Shown: positions 48,632 through 58,815, counted from the stretch's first letter. The stretch: 64,000 bases of DNA from Variovorax paradoxus NBRC 15149 (GCF_001591365.1 NZ_BCUT01000007.1:372001-436000), one strand, 5' to 3'. The notes: a model not told the origin generated them from the sequence alone. Numbers and translations are program-made.

Positions 48632-49900
48632 ATGTCGCGTGATTCAGAAGATCTTTCCCTCGATGCCCTGGCATTGCGCCGCCGCCGGCTGCTGCAGGGC
48701 GCTGCCGCGCTGCCCGTGATGGGCCTGTCCGGCCTGAGCTTCGGCCAGTCGCAGTTCCCCACGGCCAAAGTCAACACCACCAAGCTCGCGGTGACCGACA
48801 CCGAAGTGACGGTAGGCCAGCTGCACTCGTCCTCCGGCACCATGGCCATTTCGGAAACCGGCTCGATCCAGGCCGAGCAGCTCGCCATCGACCAGATCAA
48901 CGCGATGGGCGGCATCCTCGGGCGCAAGATCAAGGTGATCAAGGAAGACGGCGCCTCCGATTGGCCGACCTTTGCCGAGAAGTCGAAGAAGCTGCTGGTC
49001 AACGACCATTGCGCCGCGGTGTTCGGCTGCTGGACCAGCGCCTCGCGCAAGGCCGTGCTGCCGGTGTTCGAGAAGGAGAACGGCCTCCTGTACTACCCGA
49101 CCTTCTACGAAGGCCTGGAGCAGAGCAAGAACGTGATCTACACGGGCCAGGAAGCCACGCAGCAGATCATCTGGGGCCTCGATTGGGGCGCCAAGGAGAA
49201 GAAGGCCAAGACCTTCTTCCTGGTGGGCTCCGACTACATCTGGCCGCGCACCTCGATGAAGATCGCGCGCAAGCACATCGAGAACTTCCAGAAGGGCTCG
49301 GTCAAGGGCGAGGAGTACTACCCGCTGGGCCACACCAACTTCAACTCTCTGATCAACAAGATCAAGGTCGCCAAGCCCGACTGCATCTTCGCGGCGGTGG
49401 TGGGCGGCTCGAACGTGGCCTTCTACAAGCAGCTCAAGGCCGCGGGCATCACGGGCGACAAGCAGTTCCTGCTGACGTTGGCCGTCACGGAAGACGAGAT
49501 GACCGGCGTGGGCGGCGAGAACTTCGCGGGCTTCTATTCGTCGATGAAGTACTTCCAGTCGCTCGACAACGCGAACAACAAGAAGTTCGTGGAAGCCTTC
49601 AAGGCCAAGTACGGCAAGGACGCGGTGATCGGCGACGTCACGCAGGCCGGCTACCTGGGCCCGTGGCTCTGGAAGGCGGCGGTGGAGAAGGCCGGCAGCT
49701 TCGACGTGGACAAGGTGGTGGCCGGCTCGCCGGGCATCGAGCTGAAGACGGCGCCTGAGGGCTACGTGAAGCTGGACGCGAACCATCACCTGTGGAGCAA
49801 GGCGCGCATCGGGCAAGGGCAGCTGGATGGCACGTTCAAGGTGGTGGCGGAGTCGGCGGAATTGATCAAGCCGGATCCGTTTCCCAAAGGCTACCAGTAA
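48632..49900 (+). CDS. urtA: Urea/short-chain amide ABC transporter substrate-binding protein
   Basis: 422 residues. A long N-terminus with a twin-arginine-like leader (RRRRLLQGAAALPVMG) suggests Tat export. The mature protein has the UrtA/FmdD signature: QLHSSSGTMAISE, EDGASDWPTFAEKS, FGCWTSASRKAVLPVFE and GSDYIWPRTS. The downstream formamidase points to formamide, acetamide or urea as ligand, as in the Methylophilus fmd system. First gene of the transport operon and divergent from the sensor kinase. Confidence 0.92.
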   Translation: MSRDSEDLSLDALALRRRRLLQGAAALPVMGLSGLSFGQSQFPTAKVNTTKLAVTDTEVTVGQLHSSSGTMAISETGSIQAEQLAIDQINAMGGILGRKIKVIKEDGASDWPTFAEKSKKLLVNDHCAAVFGCWTSASRKAVLPVFEKENGLLYYPTFYEGLEQSKNVIYTGQEATQQIIWGLDWGAKEKKAKTFFLVGSDYIWPRTSMKIARKHIENFQKGSVKGEEYYPLGHTNFNSLINKIKVAKPDCIFAAVVGGSNVAFYKQLKAAGITGDKQFLLTLAVTEDEMTGVGGENFAGFYSSMKYFQSLDNANNKKFVEAFKAKYGKDAVIGDVTQAGYLGPWLWKAAVEKAGSFDVDKVVAGSPGIELKTAPEGYVKLDANHHLWSKARIGQGQLDGTFKVVAESAELIKPDPFPKGYQ

Positions 49901-49909
49901 CCCTGTCTC

Positions 49910-50014
49910 GCTCCCTCCCCTTCCGGGGGAGGGCAGGGGTGGGGGCAAGCGGCGCCACCCATGGGCACGCTCTGCCTGCCCCCATCCCAACCTTCCCCCG
50001 GAAGGGGAAGGAGC
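49910..50014. repeat. 105-bp hairpin repeat between urtA and urtB
   Basis: Left arm 49910-49947 and right arm 49977-50014, 38 bases each, are reverse complements with five mismatches by eye; the loop is 29 bases. Arms begin GCTCC and contain CTTCCGGGGGA. It resembles the intergenic palindromic units common in GC-rich proteobacteria. In an operon such a hairpin can protect or attenuate the transcript, favouring more binding protein than permease. Confidence 0.8.
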
Positions 50015-50040
50015 CAATACCCAACACCGGAATCGTTGCC

Positions 50041-50955
50041 ATGACTCTGTCGGACATGATGAACATCGGCCTGATGCAGGGCTTCGCGGGGCTGAGCCTG
50101 TTCGCGGTGCTGCTGCTGATGGGCCTCGGGCTCGCGATCATCTTCGGCCAGATGGGCGTGATCAACATGGCGCATGGCGAGTTCATGACCATCGGCGCCT
50201 ATTCGATCTACCTGGCCGCGCGCGTCACCGAAAGCCTGGCGCCCGCGTTCATGCCGTACTACTTTCCGATCGCGATCGGCCTCGCCTTCGTGTTCGCCTT
50301 CATCGTCGGCTGGATCGTGGAGTGGGTGCTGATCCGCCATCTCTACAAGCGCCCGCTCGACACGCTGCTCGCCACCTGGGGCGTGAGCCTGGGGCTGCAG
50401 CAGATCTTCCGCACCTTCATCGGCCCGAAGGAAGTGAGCCCCACGCTGCCCGAGTGGCTCATGGGCTCGTGGACGCCGCATGAAGGCCTGGACATTCCGA
50501 TCAACGGCCTGTTCGTGCTCGCACTCACCGCGCTGGTCACCGGCGGCGTGCTGCTTGCGCTGCACAAGAGCCGATGGGGGCTGCGCGTGCGCGCCACCGT
50601 GGCCAACCGCACCATGGCCAACGCGACCGGCATCGACACCATGAAGACCGACCGCCTGACCTTTGCCATCGGCTGCGGCATTGCCGGCATGGCGGGCGCG
50701 GCCTTCACCACCATCGGCTCCACCGGGCCGACCTCGGGCTCGCTCTACATCGTGGATGCCTTCCTGGTCGTCACCTTTGGCGGCGCGGCCAGCCTGCTGG
50801 GTACCGTGGTCTCGGCCTTCGGCATTGCGCAGACGCAGTCGATCTCGGAGTTCTTCATGACCGGCTCGATGGCCAAGGTGCTGACGCTCTCGCTGATCGT
50901 GCTGATTCTGATGATGCGGCCGCAAGGGCTTTTCGCAGTCAAGGTGCGTCGTTGA
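50041..50955 (+). CDS. urtB: Urea/amide ABC transporter permease UrtB
   Basis: 304 residues with eight or so hydrophobic segments, typical of branched-chain (LivH-type) permeases. Landmarks: GLGLAIIFGQMGVINMAHGEFMTIGAY, WGLRVRATVANRTMANATGID (ATPase-contact loop) and FGGAASLLGT. Forms the membrane channel together with UrtC. Confidence 0.93.
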   Translation: MTLSDMMNIGLMQGFAGLSLFAVLLLMGLGLAIIFGQMGVINMAHGEFMTIGAYSIYLAARVTESLAPAFMPYYFPIAIGLAFVFAFIVGWIVEWVLIRHLYKRPLDTLLATWGVSLGLQQIFRTFIGPKEVSPTLPEWLMGSWTPHEGLDIPINGLFVLALTALVTGGVLLALHKSRWGLRVRATVANRTMANATGIDTMKTDRLTFAIGCGIAGMAGAAFTTIGSTGPTSGSLYIVDAFLVVTFGGAASLLGTVVSAFGIAQTQSISEFFMTGSMAKVLTLSLIVLILMMRPQGLFAVKVRR

Positions 50956-50986
50956 TGAACCCGAACCCTTCCTGGAGAACGTTCCG

Positions 50987-52186
50987 ATGATGAATTTCAT
51001 CAAGGCCTCGATCCTGCGCTACCAGCTCGGCAGCCTGCTGCTGCTGGTGCTGCTGCTGGCGGTCGTGCTGCCGCTGTCGCTCGACATCTTCCGCCTGAAC
51101 CTCGTGGGCAAGTACCTCACCTACGCCTTCGTGGCCGTTGGCCTGGTGATGGTATGGGGCTACGGCGGCGTGCTGAGCCTGGGGCAGGGCGTGTTCTTCG
51201 GCATCGGCGGCTACGCGATGGCGATGTTCCTCAAGCTCGAGGCCTCCGACCCCGTCACGACCAAGATCCAGTCGACGCCCGGCATTCCGGACTTCATGGA
51301 CTGGAACCAGATCACCGAGCTGCCCGCGCTGTGGCTGCCGTTCAAGAGCCTGCCGCTGAGCCTGGCGCTGGTGGTGCTGGCGCCGATGGCGCTGGCCTGG
51401 CTGGTGAGCTTTGCGATGTTCAAGCGCCGCGTGGGCGGCGTGTACTTTGCGATCATCACGCAGGCGGTGGCGCTGATCTGCACCGTGCTCATCATCGGCC
51501 AGCAGGGCTACACCGGCGGTGTCAACGGCATGACCGACCTGAAGACGATGCTGGGCTGGGACACGCGCACCGACGGCGCCAAGTACGTTCTCTACTACGT
51601 CTGCGTGGGCCTGCTGGTCGCGAGCATCGTGCTGTGCCGCTGGATCCAGACCAGCAAGCTCGGCACGCTGCTGCTCGCCATGCGCGACAAGGAAGACCGC
51701 GTGCGCTTCTCGGGCTACGACGTGTCCAACTTCAAGGTCTTCATCTTCTGCCTGGCGGCCGGGCTCTCGGGCATCGGCGGCGCGATGTTCGCGCTGCAGG
51801 TGGGCTTCATGTCGCCGAGCTTCGTGGGCATCGTGCCGTCGATCGAGATGGTGATCTTCTGCGCCGTGGGCGGCCGCATGAGCCTGGTGGGCGCGGTGTA
51901 CGGCGCGCTGCTGGTGAATGCGGGCAAGACGCTGTTCTCGGAGAGCTTTCCGGACCTGTGGCTGTTCCTGATGGCCGGCCTCTTCATCGGCGTGACCATG
52001 GCCTTCCCGATGGGGCTCGCGGGCCTGTGGGAAGACACGATCACGCCGTGGTGGGCCTCGCGCCGCCAGGCCCTGCGCGATGCCGCGGTGAAGCCGCCGC
52101 CCGCCGCCGTGTCGGCCCCTTCACCCGTCGCCGTGCCGCAGGTCGAGCCCGTGCTGCCCGAAGGCATCGGCCGCCAGCGCGCCTGA
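50987..52186 (+). CDS. urtC: Urea/amide ABC transporter permease UrtC
   Basis: 399 residues, LivM-type permease. Landmarks: LVMVWGYGGVLSLGQGVFFGIGGYAMAMFL, RDKEDRVRFSGYDVSNFKVF and GGRMSLVGAVYGALLVN. The C-terminal 40 residues are Pro/Ala-rich and likely cytoplasmic. Starts 31 bp after urtB. Confidence 0.93.
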   Translation: MMNFIKASILRYQLGSLLLLVLLLAVVLPLSLDIFRLNLVGKYLTYAFVAVGLVMVWGYGGVLSLGQGVFFGIGGYAMAMFLKLEASDPVTTKIQSTPGIPDFMDWNQITELPALWLPFKSLPLSLALVVLAPMALAWLVSFAMFKRRVGGVYFAIITQAVALICTVLIIGQQGYTGGVNGMTDLKTMLGWDTRTDGAKYVLYYVCVGLLVASIVLCRWIQTSKLGTLLLAMRDKEDRVRFSGYDVSNFKVFIFCLAAGLSGIGGAMFALQVGFMSPSFVGIVPSIEMVIFCAVGGRMSLVGAVYGALLVNAGKTLFSESFPDLWLFLMAGLFIGVTMAFPMGLAGLWEDTITPWWASRRQALRDAAVKPPPAAVSAPSPVAVPQVEPVLPEGIGRQRA

Positions 52187-52207
52187 CCGAACCCGGAGTC
52201 CCATCCC

Positions 52208-52951
<744 letters not shown>

Positions 52952-52965
52952 ATGAAGCGCTGTCT

Positions 52966-53223
52966 TTCAGGGCGCGCTCCCGCCGACGGGGTACCTTGCT
53001 CCGCGAATGTCCTCCGGCCTGCGGCCTCCCCCTTGATTTCGCTGCGCAAGGCACCCCATCGGCGTGATCGTCATGCGCAGCGGTCGTTGATCGGCCAGCA
53101 CCACAGCCGCGCCCATCGTGCACAGGGCATCGGGTGCTTCCCGCAGCGAAATAAAGGAGGAGGGCGAAGCCCGGGGGACATTCGCGGAGGGAAGTACCCG
53201 GTGGCCTGTGCACGCGCCCTGAA
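52966..53223. repeat. 258-bp palindromic element, copy 2, inside the amide-transport operon
   Basis: Begins TTCAGGGCGCG (52966-52976) and ends CGCGCCCTGAA (53213-53223). Length, termini and orientation are identical to copy 1 at 38154-38411. The outer 100 bases of each side are nearly the same in both copies; most differences fall in the central 60 bases. It fills the gap between urtD and urtE, so the operon transcript must read through it. Presence in an otherwise tightly packed operon suggests insertion. Confidence 0.87.
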
Positions 53224-53262
53224 CAGCAGCGCAAAAAACAAGAGCACTAGAGGAACAACCAG

Positions 53263-53964
53263 ATGAGCAACATCATGCTGAAAGTAGAAGACCTCCACGT
53301 AGCCTATGGCCAGAGCGAGGCCCTGCACGGCATCTCGTTCGAAGGCCATGCCAACGAAACAATAGCCGTCATGGGCCGCAACGGCATGGGCAAGACCACG
53401 CTGTTCAAGAGTTTGATGGGCGTGCTTCCCATCAAGAGTGGCCGCATCGAAGTGGCCGGACAGGACGTATCGCGCGACGAGAGCTTCAAGCGCGTGGCCA
53501 AGGGCATCGCCTACGTGCCGCAGGGCCGCATGATCTTTCCGACCCTCACGGTGGAAGAGAACATCCAGACCGGCCTCGAAAACTCGAAGACCAAACGCAT
53601 TCCCGAAGAAATCTATGCGCTGTTCCCCGTGCTGTGGGACATGAAACGCCGCAAAGGCGGCAACCTCTCGGGCGGCCAGCAGCAGCAGCTGGCCATTGCG
53701 CGCGCCCTCGTCACCGACCCCAAGGTGCTGCTGCTCGACGAGCCCACCGAAGGAATCCAGCCTTCGATCATCAAGGACATTGCCAAGGCCCTCAACGAGA
53801 TCCGCAAGCTGCGCGGCATCACCATCGTCGTGTCCGAGCAGGTGCTGAGCTTTGCCATGGACGTGGCCGACCGGCTCTTCGTGATCGAAGGCGGGCGGCT
53901 CGTGCACGAGACCGCGCGCGACAAGACCGATGTGGATCACATCAAAGCCTACCTCTCCGTTTAA
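53263..53964 (+). CDS. urtE: Urea/amide ABC transporter ATP-binding protein UrtE
   Basis: 233 residues, LivF-type ATPase. Walker A GRNGMGKTT, signature LSGGQQQQLAIARAL, Walker B LLLDEPTEGIQ. It is separated from its partner gene urtD by the 258-bp element. A ribosome-binding site GAGGAAC precedes the start, so translation does not depend on coupling. Confidence 0.94.
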   Translation: MSNIMLKVEDLHVAYGQSEALHGISFEGHANETIAVMGRNGMGKTTLFKSLMGVLPIKSGRIEVAGQDVSRDESFKRVAKGIAYVPQGRMIFPTLTVEENIQTGLENSKTKRIPEEIYALFPVLWDMKRRKGGNLSGGQQQQLAIARALVTDPKVLLLDEPTEGIQPSIIKDIAKALNEIRKLRGITIVVSEQVLSFAMDVADRLFVIEGGRLVHETARDKTDVDHIKAYLSV

Positions 53965-53991
53965 CCACAACCAACCCAGGAGCCACTGCAA

Positions 53992-55224
53992 ATGACGGAC
54001 ACGCTGATCAAGGTCGACCTGACCAAGCCGCCCACCGAGAACGAGATGATCCACAACCGCTGGCATCCGGACATTCCGATGGCCTGCTGGGTCAACCCGG
54101 GCGACGACTTCATCCTCGAGACTTTCGACTGGACCGGCGGCTTCATCAAGAACAACGACAGCGCCGACGACGTGCGCGACATCGACCTGAGCACCGTGCA
54201 CTACCTCTCGGGCCCCGTGGGCGTGAAGGGCGCCGAGCCCGGCGACCTGCTGGTGGTCGACTTGCTCGACATCGGCGCCAAGCAGGACAGCCTCTGGGGC
54301 TTCAACGGATTTTTCTCGAAGAAGAACGGCGGCGGCTTCCTGACCGACCACTTTCCCGAGGCGCAGAAATCCATCTGGGACTTCAAGGGCATGTTCACCA
54401 GCTCGCGCCACGTTCCCGGCGTCAACTTCGCGGGCCTCATCCACCCCGGCCTGATCGGCTGCCTGCCCGACAAGCCGATGCTCGACATGTGGAACGAGCG
54501 CGAAGGCAAGCTCATCGCCACCGATCCGGACCGCGTGCCCGGCCTTGCCAATCCGCCGTTCGCCGGCACCGCCCACATGGGCAAGATGACGGGCGAGGCG
54601 AGGGCGAAGGCCGCCGCCGAGGGTGCGCGCACCGTGCCGCCGCGCGAGCACGGCGGCAACTGCGACATCAAGGACCTGTCGCGCGGCTCGAAGGTGTTCT
54701 TTCCGGTGTACGTCGACGGCGCGGGCCTCAGCGTGGGCGACCTGCACTTCAGCCAGGGCGACGGCGAGATCACCTTCTGCGGCGCCATCGAGATGGCGGG
54801 CTGGGTGCACATGAAGGTCACGCTCATCAAGGGCGGCATGGCCAAGTACGGCATCAGGAACCCGATCTTCAAGCCGAGCGTGATCACGCCGCAGTACAAC
54901 GACTACCTGATCTTCGAAGGCATCTCGGTCGACGAGGCCGGCAAGCAGTACTACCTGGACGTGAACGTGGCCTATCGGCAAGCTTGCCTCAACGCCATCG
55001 AGTACCTGAAGAAGTTCGGCTACTCGGGCGCGCAGGCCTATTCGATTCTGGGCACCGCACCCGTGCAAGGCCACATCAGCGGCGTGGTCGACGTGCCCAA
55101 CTCCTGTGCCACGCTCTGGCTGCCCACGCAGATCTTCGACTTCGACATCAACCCGAACGCCGCGGGGCCGGTGAAGATGATCGACGGCAGCATCGACATG
55201 CCGCTCTCGCACGACCTGGCCTGA
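53992..55224 (+). CDS. fmdA: Formamidase (acetamidase/formamidase family)
   Basis: 410 residues, the usual FmdA length. Hydrolyses formamide (and some short amides) to acid and ammonia in the cytoplasm. Family motifs: MIHNRWHPDIP near the start, HPGLIGCLP, REHGGNCDIKDLSRGSKVFFPVYV and LHFSQGDGEITFCGAIEMAG. Starts 27 bp after urtE, so substrate uptake and hydrolysis are encoded together. Confidence 0.95.
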   Translation: MTDTLIKVDLTKPPTENEMIHNRWHPDIPMACWVNPGDDFILETFDWTGGFIKNNDSADDVRDIDLSTVHYLSGPVGVKGAEPGDLLVVDLLDIGAKQDSLWGFNGFFSKKNGGGFLTDHFPEAQKSIWDFKGMFTSSRHVPGVNFAGLIHPGLIGCLPDKPMLDMWNEREGKLIATDPDRVPGLANPPFAGTAHMGKMTGEARAKAAAEGARTVPPREHGGNCDIKDLSRGSKVFFPVYVDGAGLSVGDLHFSQGDGEITFCGAIEMAGWVHMKVTLIKGGMAKYGIRNPIFKPSVITPQYNDYLIFEGISVDEAGKQYYLDVNVAYRQACLNAIEYLKKFGYSGAQAYSILGTAPVQGHISGVVDVPNSCATLWLPTQIFDFDINPNAAGPVKMIDGSIDMPLSHDLA

Positions 55225-55235
55225 CGGACGCGCCC

Positions 55236-55583
55236 ATGCCCACCTACGACTACGCCTGCGGCCAGTGCGGCGGCTTCGAGGCGCTGCGGCCTTCGGGCCA
55301 GCGCGACGAGCCTGCCGCATGCCCCGACTGCGGATGCGCATCGCCGCGCGTGCTTTCGGCGGCACCACGGCTCGCGCTGATGGCGTCTGGTACGCGCCGC
55401 GCGATGGAAACCAACGAGCGCGCCCGGCACGAGCCGGGCAGCTCGCGCGACTACGCGCGCTTCAAGCATCCGGCGGGCTGCGGCTGCTGCTCGGGTTCAT
55501 CGCCGCGGCGCAGTGCGACGGTGACGGCACCCAACGGCGCCAAGTCGGCGCCTGCCAAGCGGCCCTGGATGATTTCGCACTAA
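55236..55583 (+). CDS. fmdB: FmdB-type zinc-ribbon protein
   Basis: 115 residues. An N-terminal zinc ribbon starts PTYDYACGQCG and closes with CPDCG (two CxxC pairs). A second Cys-rich patch (CGCCSG) lies toward the C-terminus. FmdB-like proteins accompany formamidase genes and are described as putative regulators; the biochemical role is unsettled. Starts 11 bp after fmdA. Confidence 0.88.
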   Translation: MPTYDYACGQCGGFEALRPSGQRDEPAACPDCGCASPRVLSAAPRLALMASGTRRAMETNERARHEPGSSRDYARFKHPAGCGCCSGSSPRRSATVTAPNGAKSAPAKRPWMISH

Positions 55584-55650
55584 TGCAGGCCTAACAATCC
55601 ACGGCATGCAGCGGGCCGGCACCGGCTCGATTGTTTCAATCCCGTGAACG

Positions 55651-55677
55651 CCGCGATTCCGTTTGCCGCGGTTTTTT
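55651..55677 (+). terminator. Probable terminator of the amide operon
   Basis: CCGCG (55651-55655) pairs with CGCGG (55667-55671), directly followed by a run of six T. Short stem but good T tract. Confidence 0.5.
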
Positions 55678-55731
55678 GAGGCACTTCAGGATCACACTTC
55701 ATTTCACCAACCAACCCATTAGGAGATTGAA

Positions 55732-56082
55732 ATGAATGCCTCGAAAGTCCTCGCTGCTGCTGCACTCTCGCTCCTGGCTGCCGCCGGTGCGCATGCAGAA
55801 ACCTACGAAGGTGTGCTGACCGTGAACTCCGGCGTTTCGCGCGCCGAAGTCGCGCCGCAAGCCGTTGCCGCCGCCCGCGCCGGCAACGAATACGGCGACA
55901 GCGCCAGCGCCGGTGCGCAAGCCTTCACCTCGACCGCCGACCGCGCGACCATCCAGGCCGAAGCCGTTGCCAAGGCGCACGACCCGCTCGCAAGCCTCGA
56001 CCGCCGCGCGTTCTACCGCGACGAAGTGCCGCAAGCCTACAAGAAGCCCAGCGTGTCGTTCACGCGCCAAGCCGGCCTCTGA
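55732..56082 (+). CDS. Small periplasmic protein, possibly DUF4148-like
   Basis: 116 residues. AGGAGATTGAA before the ATG and a clear signal peptide (cleavage after AGAHA). The mature part is Ala-rich and helical, with SRAEVAPQAVAAARAGNEY and a C-terminal KPSVSFTRQ. The layout recalls small DUF4148-type secreted proteins of Burkholderiales, but I am not certain. Monocistronic, ending in a strong terminator. Confidence 0.75.
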   Translation: MNASKVLAAAALSLLAAAGAHAETYEGVLTVNSGVSRAEVAPQAVAAARAGNEYGDSASAGAQAFTSTADRATIQAEAVAKAHDPLASLDRRAFYRDEVPQAYKKPSVSFTRQAGL

Positions 56083-56114
56083 GCCGAATCGCTCCCTTGA
56101 TCGGCGCAATGAAG

Positions 56115-56143
56115 AACGGGCCCCCGACGGGGCCCGTTTTTCG
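56115..56143 (+). terminator. Strong rho-independent terminator
   Basis: AACGGGCCCC (56115-56124), loop CGAC, GGGGCCCGTT (56129-56138): a perfect 10-bp stem followed by T-rich sequence. It ends transcription of the small periplasmic protein gene and could act on the convergent minus-strand gene as well. Confidence 0.85.
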
Positions 56144-56163
56144 CGTTCTCCGCCAGCCGTTCC

Positions 56164-56460
56164 TCATCCGATCCTGAATACCTTGGCTTGCCCGTTGCAT
56201 CGGGCGCGCAGCAGATCGCCATCGATCTCGATGTGCGTCCAAGCCGCGAACACCCCGTCGCCGTCCAGCAGCTCGATGCTGTCGGCGGACAGCACCCTGT
56301 AGCGAAAGATCGGCGCGCATGCAGGTCCGTTCTTCTCTCCCAGGATCGCGGCGACCGTGCCGTCCGGACCGAAGCTGTAGCTCTCGGTGCTCGTTTCGCA
56401 GATGAGAGCCAGGCGGCGCCCGGCGAGCAGGGGTGTTTTCATCATCGACCGATCGTCCAC
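56164..56460 (-). CDS. Small protein of unknown function
   Basis: 98 residues from a GTG at 56460, which has GGAGTGAGG upstream and lies 6 bp after the beta-glucosidase stop; ATGs at 56445 and 56442 are alternatives. Beta-rich sequence without signal peptide (YSFGPDGTVAAILGEKNG). Probably co-transcribed with bglX. Family not recognised. Confidence 0.6.
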   Translation of the reverse strand: MDDRSMMKTPLLAGRRLALICETSTESYSFGPDGTVAAILGEKNGPACAPIFRYRVLSADSIELLDGDGVFAAWTHIEIDGDLLRARCNGQAKVFRIG

Positions 56461-56466
56461 CGCGCC

Positions 56467-58746
56467 TCACTCCCGCGTGAGCGCGAAGCTCTTCTTGATG
56501 CCGTCTGCGGCCGAAGGTGCCACCCACAGGTCGAATTCTCCCGGCTCCACCGTCGGCTTCATGTCGCGGCCGATGAACTGCAGGTCGTCCGGGCGCAGCG
56601 TGAACTCGACCACCTTCGACGCACCGGGCCCGATGCGCACCTTGCGGAAGTTCTTGAGCTCGCGCACCGGCCGCGTCACGCTCGCGGCGCGTTCGGCGGC
56701 ATAGAGCTGCACCACTTCCTCGGCCTCGCGCTGGCCGGTGTTGGTGACGGTGGCGCGCACGCGCAGCGTGCCGCCGATCGGCAGCCGGTCCTGGCTCAGC
56801 TCCATGCCGTCGTAGCGCACCGGCGCATAGCCGATGCCATGGCCGAAGGGGTAGAGCGCCCGGTTCGTGGTGTCCACGTAGCGGGTCTTGAAAGCCATGG
56901 CCTGGTCGTAGTCGGGCAGCGGCCGGCCGGTGCGCTTCTGGCCGTAGTAGAAGGGCACCTGGCCGGACGCCTGCGGAAAGCTCACCGGCAGGCGGCCCGA
57001 GGGATTGAAGTCGCCGAAGACCACGTCGGCAATGGCGTTGCCGGTCTGCACGCCGAGAAACCAGGTGACGAGGATGGCGTCGGCATTGCGCACCGCACCC
57101 TTGAGTGCCATCGCGCGGCCGTTGCTCAGCAGCACGACCACGGGCTTGCCGGTGGCGGCCACGGCCTCGGCCAGGTCCTGCTGGGCCTGCGGAATGCCGA
57201 TGTCGGTGCGCGAGCGCGCCTCGCCCGACATGCGCTCGCTCTCGCCGATGGCGAGCACCACCACGTCGGCCTCGCGCGCGGCGGCCACGGCGGCCTCGAT
57301 GCCGCCGGCCAGCGGCGCATCGATGCCCGAGCCGCGCACCACCGCCAGCGCGCCCGGGTCGGCCAGCGCGGCGCGCAGGCCGTCGTCGATGCCCACGGGC
57401 GCCGCCTGGCCCGGGAACAGGCTCCACGCGCCGAGCAGGTCCTGCGTGCCCGAGGCGAAGGGCCCGATCAGCGCGATCTTGCGGCCCGCCTTGGGCAGCG
57501 GCAGCACTGCGCGCTCGTTCTTCAGCAGCACGATGGAGCGGCGCGCATCCTCGCGCGCCAGCGCGATGTGGGCAGGGTTGTCGGCCCGCGGCTGCGCTGG
57601 TGCGGCGTCGAGCCCGCGCAGCGGCTGGTCGAAGAGGCCCAGCTTCTGCTTGACCCACAGCACCCGGCGCACCGCATCGTCCAGGCGCGCCATCGGCACT
57701 TCGCCCGAGGCCACGAGTTCGGGCAGGTGGCGCATGTACAGGCCGCTCTGCATGCTGACGTCGGTGCCGGCCAGGAACGACTGCTTGGCCGCCTCGCGGC
57801 CGTCGGCGGCGTAGCCGTGCGCGATCAGTTCCTCGTCGGCCGTGTAGTCGGACACCACGAAGCCCTTGAACTTCCATTCGTCGCGCAGCACGCCCGTGAG
57901 CAGCGCCGGGTTGGCAATCGACGGAATGCCCGAGATCTCGTTGAAGGCGCTCATGACCGAGAGCGCGCCCGCGTCCAGCGCGGCGCGGAACGGCGGCAGG
58001 TAGACCTGGCGCAGCGTGCGCTCGGAGATGTCGGTGGCGGCGTAGTCGAGCCCGCCCTCGGCAGCGCCGTAGGCCGCGAAGTGCTTGGGCGTGGCCAGCA
58101 GCGAATCGCCGCGCGAGAGGTCGGCGCCCTGGAAGCCGCGCACGCGCGCGGCCGCGAACTGGTTGGCCAGGTACACGTCTTCGCCCGCGCCCTCGATGCC
58201 GCGGCCCCATCGCGCATCGCGTGCAATGTCCACCATCGGCGCGAAGGTCCAGCGAAAGCCGTCGGCGCTCGCTTCCACCGCGGCGGCGCGCGCGGTGCGC
58301 TCGGCCAGTTCGGGCTCCCAGCTCGCGGCCTCGGCCAGCGGCATCGGGAAGATGGTGCGAAAGCCGTGGATCACGTCGGCGCCGTACAGCAGCGGAATGC
58401 CCAGGCGCGATTCGCGCACGGCCACCTCCTGCAGCACCCGCTTGCGCTCCAGCCCCTCGTTGTTGAACAGGCCGGTGACGCGGCCGGCGCGCACGTCGTC
58501 GATTTCCTGCTGCGCGTTGCGCTGGCCGGCTTGCGGGTTGCCGGGAATGTTGGTGTTGGCGGGGCCATAGAGGCTGAGCTGGCCGACCTTCTCCTCGACC
58601 GTCATGCGGGCGATGAGCGATTCGATGCGGGCGTCCGCGCCCTTGGCGCCCTCGGCGGTGGCCGGGGCCGGGAGAGACGCGGGGGAGAAGAAAACCGAGG
58701 CCAGGCCCAGCAGGGCCGCCGCCATGGCGGGGATTCGAACGTGCAT
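56467..58746 (-). CDS. bglX: Periplasmic beta-glucosidase, glycoside hydrolase family 3
   Basis: 759 residues with a signal peptide (start MHVRIPAMAAALLGLAS). The GH3 N-terminal barrel begins IESLIARMTVEEKVGQL; substrate-binding KHFAAYG and the nucleophile Asp in GFVVSDYTADEEL are present. The GH3 C-terminal domain and the fibronectin-III-like tail (VRVRATVTNTGQREAEEVVQLY) complete the BglX order. It releases glucose from beta-glucosides in the periplasm. It follows a Bug receptor gene by 69 bp. Confidence 0.94.
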   Translation of the reverse strand: MHVRIPAMAAALLGLASVFFSPASLPAPATAEGAKGADARIESLIARMTVEEKVGQLSLYGPANTNIPGNPQAGQRNAQQEIDDVRAGRVTGLFNNEGLERKRVLQEVAVRESRLGIPLLYGADVIHGFRTIFPMPLAEAASWEPELAERTARAAAVEASADGFRWTFAPMVDIARDARWGRGIEGAGEDVYLANQFAAARVRGFQGADLSRGDSLLATPKHFAAYGAAEGGLDYAATDISERTLRQVYLPPFRAALDAGALSVMSAFNEISGIPSIANPALLTGVLRDEWKFKGFVVSDYTADEELIAHGYAADGREAAKQSFLAGTDVSMQSGLYMRHLPELVASGEVPMARLDDAVRRVLWVKQKLGLFDQPLRGLDAAPAQPRADNPAHIALAREDARRSIVLLKNERAVLPLPKAGRKIALIGPFASGTQDLLGAWSLFPGQAAPVGIDDGLRAALADPGALAVVRGSGIDAPLAGGIEAAVAAAREADVVVLAIGESERMSGEARSRTDIGIPQAQQDLAEAVAATGKPVVVLLSNGRAMALKGAVRNADAILVTWFLGVQTGNAIADVVFGDFNPSGRLPVSFPQASGQVPFYYGQKRTGRPLPDYDQAMAFKTRYVDTTNRALYPFGHGIGYAPVRYDGMELSQDRLPIGGTLRVRATVTNTGQREAEEVVQLYAAERAASVTRPVRELKNFRKVRIGPGASKVVEFTLRPDDLQFIGRDMKPTVEPGEFDLWVAPSAADGIKKSFALTRE

Positions 58747-58815
58747 GGCACGCCATTCTCATGCCAAAGCGATGCCGCACGGAACGGCCGGGCTTTGACG
58801 GTAAGGCGCGGGCGC

